A stretch of 20,889 nt of DNA, from NCBI GenBank assembly GCA_963627445.1, contig CAVGBM010000047.1, forward strand, positions 1-20,889, in the 5' to 3' direction. Below are positions 7,539-15,800 of the stretch, in pieces (the first letter of the stretch is position 1; each line of letters opens with the position of its first letter). The translations under genes were made by a program, and so were the position numbers. The notes beneath the pieces were generated by a model. That model had not been told where the DNA came from and did no database searches. It saw only the letters and a program-made list of their open reading frames with translations. The DNA comes from F23-B02 sp963627445 (GTDB lineage: Bacteria; Bacillota; Clostridia; Oscillospirales; Oscillospiraceae).

Positions 7539-7698
7539 TTAAGTTGGCGGGAGCCGAACCCCTATCGTCTGTCAGTGTGCCCTTTCGGTGCTTTTCGCCT
7601 TTTTTGTCTTAATGGACAAGTATTGGCAAAGGCTTCAACGCAGCATGAGCGGAAAGCTGCCCGTCAAAACCGATAGTGTTCGGCTCCCGTCAACTTAA
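7539..7698 (+). ncRNA. Candidate structured RNA of about 160 nt closed by a 28-bp stem
   Basis: The arms 7539-7567 and 7671-7698 pair almost perfectly over about 28 bp, with one G-U and one small asymmetry. The stem core is GGGAGCCGAAC / GTTCGGCTCCC. The enclosed 103 nt contains further hairpins: 7577-7581 with 7587-7591 (weak), 7597-7602 with 7628-7633 enclosing 7604-7608 with 7615-7619, and 7640-7644 with 7656-7660. A TTTTT run at 7702-7706 just after the 3' arm favours the plus strand and may make it self-terminating. It lies in a 485-bp gap between the YhgE/Pip operon and the spore-protein gene. I do not recognise the family. A miniature inverted-repeat element is an alternative, but no target-site duplication is visible. 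The rest of this gap holds only the promoter and dyads listed separately. Confidence 0.55.
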
Positions 7699-7805
7699 CA
7701 GTTTTTACATGGACTAAAAAAGAATATATGTCGAACATCCGGCAATGATAAGTTACGGGTTCATAAATAACAAAAAACCCAATACAAAAAAGGAGATGTA
7801 AAACT

Positions 7806-8006
7806 ATGTCTAACAATTCCAGCAATCGTCTTGTCATTCCCGCAGCACGCGAGGCAATGGATAAGTTCAAGATGGAAGCAGCAAGCGAAGTCGGCGTTAA
7901 CCTGAAGAACGGCTACAACGGCGAGCTCACCGCACGCCAGGCTGGCTCCATCGGCGGCCAGATGGTCAAGAAGATGATCGAGGCATACGAGAACGGCCTC
8001 AAGTAA
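7806..8006 (+). CDS. Alpha/beta-type small acid-soluble spore protein (SASP)
   Basis: This 66-aa protein matches the alpha/beta SASP family, which coats and protects DNA in dormant spores and is degraded by the germination protease GPR. Visible family features are LVIPAAREAMDKFKMEAASEVGVNL at about 9-33, with the EAASEVG stretch (24-30) at the GPR recognition region, and the DNA-binding C-terminal TARQAGSIGGQMVKKMI at 42-58. The GYNGELT insertion between the two halves is typical of clostridial members. AGGAG at 7791-7795 lies 10 bp before the ATG. A forespore sigma-G promoter would be expected; CATAAATA at 7762-7769 with GCAAT at 7742-7746 is a weak candidate. The gene is monocistronic, followed by a terminator at 8019-8050, and indicates a spore-forming host. 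Confidence 0.95.
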   Translation: MSNNSSNRLVIPAAREAMDKFKMEAASEVGVNLKNGYNGELTARQAGSIGGQMVKKMIEAYENGLK

Positions 8007-8018
8007 GAGCACTAAAGG

Positions 8019-8050
8019 AACGATGCTCGCACATTGCGAGCATCGTTTTT
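8019..8050 (+). terminator. Rho-independent terminator of the SASP gene
   Basis: A perfect 12-bp stem (AACGATGCTCGC / GCGAGCATCGTT) with a 5-nt ACATT loop runs into a T tract. It starts 12 bp after the SASP stop codon. Confidence 0.92.
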
Positions 8051-8080
8051 CTACATTATTAAATATATATAGAAAATATA

Positions 8081-8794
8081 TTATTTCTTCTCGGCCAGCA
8101 TGCGGAAAAATGCGTCCCTGGCCTTTGTCTTCTGCGCGCGGCTTATGGGGACGATCGCATCGTTTAAAAGCTTAAAGCCGTTTATCTCCATCGTCGCAAT
8201 GTTGCGCACATTCACCCAGTAGCTCTGGTGGCAGTGGATAAAAGCGCTCTTATCCTCGACGCTCTTTAAAAGCTCTGCCGGAGACTGCGTCGTCATATAG
8301 CTTTCGCCGTCCGTCACGACCCTTGTCTTGTGAAGCGCGCGCTCAAGATACATGACCGTGTCGGTGGGTATCCTCATGGCCGAAGCGCCGGACTTTATGA
8401 GCATGAAGTCCCGCGGCTTTGTGATGCTCGCGACCGCTTTTTCAAGCGCCATCGGTAGCCGCTCGTCCATCTGAGACTTGAGCACGAAATAGATGTGCTC
8501 TGTATTGTACACCTCGGGCGCATAAAATATGTAGCTTGATACGAAAACTATCTTGCACTCCGGTGCGATGCGGTTTATCTCGCCTGCAAGCTCGATGCCG
8601 TCAACGCCCGGCATCTGAATATCCAGCAGGGCAATATTCGGCACATAGGCAGTGCCCTCCATTTTAAAAAGCAGCTCGTTTGCGCTGCCAAATTCCGCGA
8701 TCACCGGCGAGTGCCCCGCCAAAATGCTTTCGGCAAGTTTTCGTGTATGTTTTAGATGCAGACCGTCGTCATCGCAAATGGCAATTTGAAGCAT
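8081..8794 (-). CDS. LytTR-family response regulator with an intact receiver
   Basis: The 237-aa product has a CheY-like receiver (1-120) followed by a LytTR DNA-binding domain (about 130-235). The receiver keeps the acidic cluster DDD at 8-10, the phospho-acceptor Asp58 in LLDIQMPG, and the conserved Lys106. The LytTR part has YLERALHKTRVV and HCHQSYWVNVRNI at about 188-200. Family members such as AgrA, VirR, ComE and LytR bind pairs of 9-bp direct repeats and are usually phosphorylated by a sensor kinase; no kinase gene is in this window. It is transcribed divergently from a paralogue at 8967 across a 172-bp regulatory region. A minus-strand promoter with good consensus lies at 8824-8852, so it may be expressed constitutively. 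Confidence 0.93.
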   Translation of the reverse strand: MLQIAICDDDGLHLKHTRKLAESILAGHSPVIAEFGSANELLFKMEGTAYVPNIALLDIQMPGVDGIELAGEINRIAPECKIVFVSSYIFYAPEVYNTEHIYFVLKSQMDERLPMALEKAVASITKPRDFMLIKSGASAMRIPTDTVMYLERALHKTRVVTDGESYMTTQSPAELLKSVEDKSAFIHCHQSYWVNVRNIATMEINGFKLLNDAIVPISRAQKTKARDAFFRMLAEKK

Positions 8795-8823
8795 ACCTGA
8801 CCCCTTTGACCCTTTCTAACAAA

Positions 8824-8852
8824 ATAATACTATAATACAACAAATTTATCAA
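8824..8852 (-). promoter_or_regulatory. Promoter of the minus-strand LytTR regulator
   Basis: Read on the minus strand, TTGATA (8847-8852) and TATTAT (8824-8829) are 17 bp apart, a good sigma-A match located 30 bp before the start codon. The LytTR-like tandem repeat at 8863-8892 ends 10 bp upstream of its -35. Confidence 0.65.
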
Positions 8853-8862
8853 TCCATATTTG

Positions 8863-8892
8863 CAAATTATGCAAGAAAAGTGACTGATTATG
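8863..8892 (+). promoter_or_regulatory. LytTR-type tandem binding site upstream of the second LytTR gene
   Basis: CAAATTATG (8863-8871), 12 bp, then CTGATTATG (8884-8892) form a direct repeat with 21-bp periodicity, two helical turns. That is the usual LytTR-family architecture. The half-sites resemble but do not equal the AgrA-type ACAGTTAAG (6 of 9 for the best half-site in the second locus). The same left half-site and spacing recur at 9695-9724. Regulator identity is inferred from the two adjacent LytTR genes. Confidence 0.6.
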
Positions 8893-8924
8893 TAATGTGC
8901 GCGCCCAAACGCGCCAGTTGATGC

Positions 8925-8930
8925 TATCTT
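8925..8930 (+). promoter_or_regulatory. -10-like hexamer of the second LytTR gene, no -35
   Basis: TATCTT lies 32 bp after the tandem repeat. The sequence 17 bp upstream is GC-rich and has no -35 match, as expected of an activator-dependent promoter. A lone VirR-box-like CCAGTTGAT (8914-8922) overlaps the spacer. Confidence 0.45.
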
Positions 8931-8966
8931 ATTAAGCTGTAGAGATGATATAAAGGGGGAGAGGGC

Positions 8967-9689
8967 TTGATAAGGATATGTCTTGTCGACAATGACAGCG
9001 AGAGCGCTGCAAACGTGAAGAAAGCGATGGATGATTACTTTGCCGGATTTGCCGTAAAGTATGAGGTCGATGCCATGGATCCGTGCAAGCTGATATCGCC
9101 GCAGCTGTGGCTTGACTGCGCATATGACCTGGCGGTGTTCAACCTCTCGGACGAGCTCAGCCGAATTCAGCTTCTGGAGTATTCCGTGGAGGTGCGCAGG
9201 CTATGCCGGAAAACGAAGGTTATCTTCGTCTCCGATGAGCTGAACAGCGTTCTGGACACATTCGATTATGATCCGGATTATTTCATACATAAGCCGCAGG
9301 CAGACGAGAGATTTCCCATCGCGATGGAGCATCTGCTGAAGCTGGACGTAAACAAGGGCTCGAACGGCCTTGTTTTGAGCACGAAGCAGGCAAAGCATAT
9401 AGTCCCGCAGAGATCGATCCTGTATATCGAGCACTATCAGCACAAATCCAAGGTAGTGTGCGAGGATAAGGAGATCACCTGCAGCGAGAAGCTCAGTTCG
9501 CTGCTCGAGAGGCTCGACGGGGCGGTATTCGTGCGCTGCCATTGCAGCTTTATCGCAAATTTGAACCATGTGCGCAAGTTCACCCGCACCCAGCTGCACA
9601 TGAGCAACGGCGATGTTCTGCCGTGCAGCCGCAGCAGCCAGCAGCTCGTGCGCGAGGCATTGGAAAGCAACGGCAGGTTCAAGCTCTAA
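8967..9689 (+). CDS. LytTR-family regulator with a degenerate receiver
   Basis: The 240-aa product is a paralogue of the divergent LytTR regulator, with the same order: receiver-like domain (1-122), then LytTR domain (about 132-240, including ILYIEHYQHKSKVV and VRCHCSFIANLNHVRKF). The acidic pair DND is kept at 8-10 and Lys109 in HKPQADERFP is present, but the phospho-acceptor site reads VFNLSDE: Asn59 replaces Asp. It should therefore not be phosphorylated in the usual way, so its activity may be set by protein level, dimerisation or a ligand. The start is a TTG at 8967, preceded by an AGGGGGAG-rich Shine-Dalgarno about 5 bp away. The gene sits 149 bp upstream of the giant LRR gene in the same direction, and both have the same tandem-repeat promoter element. 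Confidence 0.9.
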   Translation: MIRICLVDNDSESAANVKKAMDDYFAGFAVKYEVDAMDPCKLISPQLWLDCAYDLAVFNLSDELSRIQLLEYSVEVRRLCRKTKVIFVSDELNSVLDTFDYDPDYFIHKPQADERFPIAMEHLLKLDVNKGSNGLVLSTKQAKHIVPQRSILYIEHYQHKSKVVCEDKEITCSEKLSSLLERLDGAVFVRCHCSFIANLNHVRKFTRTQLHMSNGDVLPCSRSSQQLVREALESNGRFKL

Positions 9690-9694
9690 AACTG

Positions 9695-9724
9695 CAAATT
9701 ATGTCGATAACCTTACCAATTATG
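9695..9724 (+). promoter_or_regulatory. LytTR-type tandem binding site upstream of the giant LRR gene
   Basis: CAAATTATG (9695-9703), 12 bp, then CCAATTATG (9716-9724) reproduce the half-site and 21-bp spacing of 8863-8892. The left halves are identical, and the match extends to an 11-bp word, TGCAAATTATG. It starts just after the LytTR stop codon. This makes the LRR gene the likely target of one or both LytTR proteins. Confidence 0.65.
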
Positions 9725-9755
9725 CATTTTGGCCGCCATATTCAGCAAATTGTGG

Positions 9756-9761
9756 TACAAT
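9756..9761 (+). promoter_or_regulatory. -10-like hexamer of the giant LRR gene, no -35
   Basis: TACAAT lies 31 bp after the tandem repeat. The expected -35 position (9733-9738) reads CCGCCA, so the promoter appears to need an activator. The predicted untranslated leader is about 70 nt, ending in AAGGAGAGAG before the ATG at 9839. Confidence 0.5.
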
Positions 9762-9838
9762 CATGCGCTGGGTGGATATACACGTGAAAATACATTTTGG
9801 CAATTAAATTTTAAAATAAAAATATAAGGAGAGAGAAC

Positions 9839-12800
9839 ATGAAGAAAAGACTTTTGAGCGGTCTTTTGGCGCTGTGTCTGATCTTTTCGCTGCTGCCCGT
9901 GTCGGCGTTCGCTGATGAAGTGACCGCCAGCGGCACCTGCGGCGACGACCTGACATGGACGCTTCAAGACGGCACCCTCACCATCTCCGGCACCGGAGAT
10001 ATGGAGGACTACGATTGGCTGTATGCCCCGTGGTATTCCGATAACGACAAAATAGAGAGTGTAGAGATTAAAAACGGAGTAACGAGCATTGGCTATCACG
10101 CATTCTCTAACTGCCGTAATCTCAAAAAACTAACAGTTTCTGAAAGCGTGACGAGCATTAGACAAAACGCATTTGAGTATTGCTCAAGCCTTGAAAGCGT
10201 CACCATACCGGCCAGCGTAACGAGCATTGAACGAAATGCATTTGATGAATGCTGGTCGCTGGATAAAGTCTATTATTCAGGAACAATGGAGCAGTGGGGC
10301 GCAATTGATGTCGGAGTAAACAATTATTATTTGTTGGAGGCAGACATCTATTGCGAGGATGGCAATATCACTCAGCCCATTTATTGCGGCGACAATCTCA
10401 CATGGGCGTTTGAAGACGGCACACTGACCATCTCCGGCACCGGAGATATGTTCGACTACCACGGAATCGACGCTCCGTGGTTCGGCAAAAGCAGAAGAAT
10501 AGAGAATGTGGTGCTGCAAGGCGGCGTAACGAGTATAGGCTATTACGCATTTGCTAACTGCACCAATCTTAAAAAAGCAACCATTCCTGACGGCGTGACG
10601 AGCATTGGAGAGGGCGCGTTCGCTTATTGCGAAAGCCTTGAAAGCATCAACATACCGGCAAGTGTCACGAATATTGATGACTGGGCATTTGAGGATTGTT
10701 GGTCGCTGGATGAAGTCCACTATTTGGGAACGATGGAGCAGTGGAATGCGATCACCATCAGAGTGTACAATGATCGCTTATTATACGCTGGTATTCAGTG
10801 CACCGATGGCAATATCAATGGGCCATATAGTTGTGGAGAAAATGTTACATGGCTGTATGAAGACGGTACTCTTACCATATCCGGCACCGGGGAAATGTAC
10901 GACTACAGCTGGGGAGGCTATGCACCGTGGTCCGGTAAAAAGCAAAAAATAGAGAATGTCGTTATAGAAAGCGGCGTGACGAGCATAGGCTATAGCGCAT
11001 TCGAAAACTGCACGAATCTCAGAAAATTGACCATTCCTGTCAGCGTAACGACCATTGGTGAAGAAATCATTGACTATTCCTGCTGGGGACTGGATGATGT
11101 CTACTATTCAGGAACGGTCTCTCAGTGGAACGATATCACCATTGGGGAATATAACTGGCGCTTATATGATGCTGAGATCCATTGTACCGATGACGATATA
11201 ATTCCGCTCCGCAAATGCGGCGATAACCTCACATGGGCGTTTAAGGACGGTGTCCTCACCATCTCCGGCACCGGAAAAATGGACGACTACTACGACGGGA
11301 GCAGCGGCCCGTGGGGCTATAAAGCCAGCCTGATCGAGAAGATCGTAGTAGAGGACGGCGTAACAAGTATTGGATTGGCTGCGTTCCGCAGCTGCGAGAA
11401 TCTAAAAAGCGTCGTCTTGCCTGCGAGCATTAAAAAAATCAACTATTCACCTTTCTTCGAATGCCCTGCATTAACGGATATCGAATTTGTCGGAACATCT
11501 GCACAGTGGAAGCAGATCCGTATAATGGATTGCAGCGATACTCTGAAATCTATCACCGTGCACTGCGACGATAGAGACATCCGTTATGCTACTACATGGT
11601 CACTGCAAGACGGCACGCTCACCATTTCAGGCACGGGCGATATGTTCGATTATGATAACTTCTACGACGTTCCGTGGTATGACGAGTCTGACGAGATCAA
11701 GAGTGTTGTGTTCACAGAGGGCGTAACAAGTATAGGATATTGCGCATTCAGATACTGCACGAGCATCAAAAGCTTGACGATCCCCGCCAGCGTGAAAAGC
11801 ATAGGTGACTATGCATTCGACTCATATGCAGCTTACGGCTATTCGGCTTTAAGACAAGTCAACTATTCGGGAACAATGGAGCAGTGGCGCGCGATCGATA
11901 TCGGAAGGCACAATGATACACTCAAGCGCGCAGACGTGGTCTGCTCCAATGGAACTATAATTGCACCTAATTATTGCGGTGAAGATACCACATGGACGTT
12001 CGAAAACGGCGTTCTGACCATCTCCGGCACTGGAGATATGGATGGCTATTTTGCCTTAGATGGCGGCGCGATTCCGTGGTATTTCAAACGCAAATTAATA
12101 GAGAAGATCGTGATAGATGAAGGCGTAACAAGCATCGGCAGCGCGGCGTTCAACGGCTGTACGAACCTGAAGAGCATTGAGATACCTGAAAGCCTTACAT
12201 ATATCGGCCGCAACGCGTTCGTCTACTGTGATGCGCTGACGGATATCAACTACGCAGGCACGGTGGCGCAGTGGAACGAGATATATGTAGCCGATTTCCA
12301 TATCACCAAGCTCCCTGCAACGATCCATTGCGAGGATGGAGATATCCGCACATCCTCTTACTGCGGCAGTAATATCAGATGGACGCTTGAAGACGGCGTT
12401 CTGACCATTTCCGGCTCAGGCGACATGTATAACTACCAGGAGGACAGCTATACACCGTGGTATGATCAGGCTGAGTCGATCACCTCCATCGTGATCGAGG
12501 ACGGCGTGACCAGCATAGGCGCATTTGCTTTCTACAATTGCAAAAACATAACGAATATACGTATTCCCGATAGCGTAACGGTCATACAAGAGCAGGCGTT
12601 TTCTTCGTGCAGCGGCCTTGAGAGCATCACGATCCCCGGTTCTGTTACGTATATTGGCGACTACGCATTCAGTGGCTGCACAGGGCTTGAGGAAGTAGTT
12701 ATCTCCGAAGGCGTGGAGCGTATCGGAGCTAATGCATTTTCCAGCTGTGAAGTCCTTGAAAGCATAACTCTTCCCAGCACTATAGAGAGCCTTGGCAGAA

Positions 12801-15800
12801 GTTATTACTCAGGCGAATATGCGGCTGTATTCACTGACTGCCCGAAGCTTAAAAGCATAATCGTCAGTGAAGATAACAAAGCGTTCAGCTCGGATGACGG
12901 CGTGCTGTTCAGCAAGGATAAGAGCGAGATCATCACTTACCCTGCCGGCAAGGAAAACACCGAGTATCAGATCCCGAACAGCGTTGTCACTATAAGCTAC
13001 AATGCCTTCATGGGCTGCAAAAAATTGCAGACGGTCGATATTCCCGACAGCGTAGTAAAAATCAAAGATAAAGCATTTTTCGCGTGCGAGGGTCTTAAGA
13101 ATATCGTCATTCCCAATAGTGTTGCAGCGATAGGCTATGAAGCGTTTTATGGCTGCTCAAGCCTTGAAAGCATTACGATCCCGTACACTGTCACCTATAT
13201 CGGTGAAAATGCGCTCGGTGCTTGTGGTGCACTCAAGGATATATACTATGGCGGCTTTGCCTCGGGCTGGAAAGAGCTTTACCCGTATACACCGGACAAT
13301 GTAACAGTTCACTTCGCAGACCCAATGGACATACAGGCAAGCGGCGACTGCGGGTGGGATGTCACTTGGACTTTGGACAAAGGCGTTCTCACCATCTCCG
13401 GCGAAGGGGATATGTATGATTATGGCGTCTACGATCGCTCCGAAAAGGCACCGTGGTACTATATTTCGGAGGCGGTAAACAAGGTCGTCATCGAAGACGG
13501 AGTGACCAGCATCGGCTGTTATGCCTTTGCAAACTTCGCAAAACTGACAGAAGTGACTATCCCCGATAGCGTAACGAGACTTGAAATGGATGCATTCCAG
13601 AACTGCAAGAGCCTGAAGAGCGTTGCGATCCCTGAGAATGTTTATTACATCGGCTATGAGGTGTTCTACGGCTGTGAGAGCCTGACCGAAATCAAGCTCC
13701 CCGATGGAGTGACCAGGATTTGGGGCAGCGTATTTGCTGGATGCACTAACCTCGTTAAGTTTGAGGTCAACGAAACCAATCCCAATTATTGCACGATCGA
13801 CGGAGTGCTTTACAGCAAGGACAAGACCACTGTAGTAAGATTCCCGACTGGCAAGGAAGCGGAAAACTATTCGGTACCGAATACTGTTACGAACATCAGC
13901 TATAACGCATTTTCCGGCTGCGCTGGCCTGAAAGGCATTTCGATCCCTGACAGTGTCGTGAGTATTGGCAGCAGCGCATTTGCAGACTGCATTAATTTGA
14001 CAAGCGCAAATATCCCGTCCGGCATTACCGAAATTGAGGAGAACGTGTTCTCAGGATGCGCAAAGCTGGAGAGCATCAACATCCCCGAGGGCGTTACGAC
14101 AATAAGATGGGGTGCATTTGAAGACTGCGACAGCCTGGAGAGCGTCAAGCTTCCGAACAGCGCAAGCGAGGTGAGCAACTCCGCATTTTCGGGCAAAAAC
14201 CTGAAAGCATTTATTGTGAACGACGACAACCCGTACTATTTCACACAGGATGGCGTGCTTTTTGAAAGGATACCTGCTCAAGACTCGCTGTCTGACGAGT
14301 ATGAAGAACAGTTTGACATGGTCAGATACCCCACGGGCAAGACCGATGAGAGCTACACTGTTCCAGCATTCGTCCGTTCAATTTACGCCTATGCGTTTAG
14401 TGAGAACACATACATTAAATCTATTATAATTCCCGATGGAATAACCGGGATCCTTGACGGTACGTTCGGCGGCTGTTCAAATCTCGAAAGCATTGTCATC
14501 CCCGAAAGCGTAACATTCTTTGAGTGGTCATTTAGCGGCTGTGACTCGCTGAAGGATCTGTATTACGAAGGCTCGGAGGATCAGTGGGATCAAATCAGAA
14601 AGATATGGGCCGATCCGGAAAACGTCACAGTTCACTACAACTACACCGATGGTCACTCCGGTGACTGCGGCGACGACACCAAATGGACGCTCAAAGACGG
14701 CGTATTGACCATTTCCGGTACCGGAGCTATGCAGGATATGGGAGTGTCAGGTACACAACCGTGGGAGAGCATAGCAGGCCTGATCACAAGCGTGGTTATT
14801 GAAGACGGCGTAACAAGCATAGGCGAAAATGCATTCGATTGCTGCAATAACCTCAAAACCGTAATTATCCCCGAAAGCGTTACCGACATCTCTTATGACG
14901 CATTTGCAGGATGCGTAGGACTTGAAAGTATAAGCGTTGATGTAAATAACAGCGTATACTGCTCGGTAGATGGGATATTGTTCAATAAGGATAAGACAAT
15001 ACTGTGCACTTATCCTGCAGGCAAACCGGCAAGCGAGTATACGATCCCCGAGAGCGTGCAGACTATCGGCGACTATGCTTTCATAGACAGCAAAAACCTG
15101 TTCACCATCAACATCCCTGAAAGTGTAACAGACATAGGTTACGGCACCTTCAGAAGCTGCACGAAGCTTGAAAACATCAATATTCCGAGCGGCGTTACCA
15201 TGATAAAGGCATATGTTTTCGAGGGCTGCGAGAACCTGAAGAGCATTACGCTTCCTGATGGTGTTACGAGCATTGGATACTACACCTTCGGATTCTGCTC
15301 GAAGCTTGAAAGCATTGTTATCCCCGCAAGCGTTAAAACTATCATTGAGGCTGCTTTCGAAGACTGCAGCGCGCTGGAGAGAGTGTATTACAAGGGCACG
15401 CAGGAGCAGTGGGGCCAGATCGACATTTCATACGCCAATGAGTGCCTGACCCTTGCCGAGATCCATTACAACCACGTCGATGGCCGAGTACACGAGCTCA
15501 TTCATCACGAAGCTAAGGCACCCACCTGCACAGAGTCCGGCTATGAGGCATACGACACCTGCACCGGCTGCGACTACACGACCTACAAAGAAATAGCGAA
15601 AACTGCTCACCAGTATGTAGAAACCGTGTTTGCCCCCACCTGCACGGTGAAGGGATACACCACGCACACCTGCTCGGTCTGTGGCGACAACTACATCGAC
15701 CGCTATGTTGACGCTCTCGGCCACGCCCGTGTACACCATGACGGCAAGGCAGCGACCTGCACGGAGTCCGGCTATGAGGCATACGACACCTGCTCCCGCT

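Noticed and set aside
7476..7676. Short open frame of 66 aa across the structured element
   Set aside because: It runs through the left arm and loop of the inverted repeat, has no Shine-Dalgarno sequence, and has an unlikely composition. The RNA structure explains the region better.
7539..7698. Insertion-sequence remnant or MITE
   Set aside because: No target-site duplication flanks the arms and the interior folds extensively. Not fully excluded, because copy number could not be tested.
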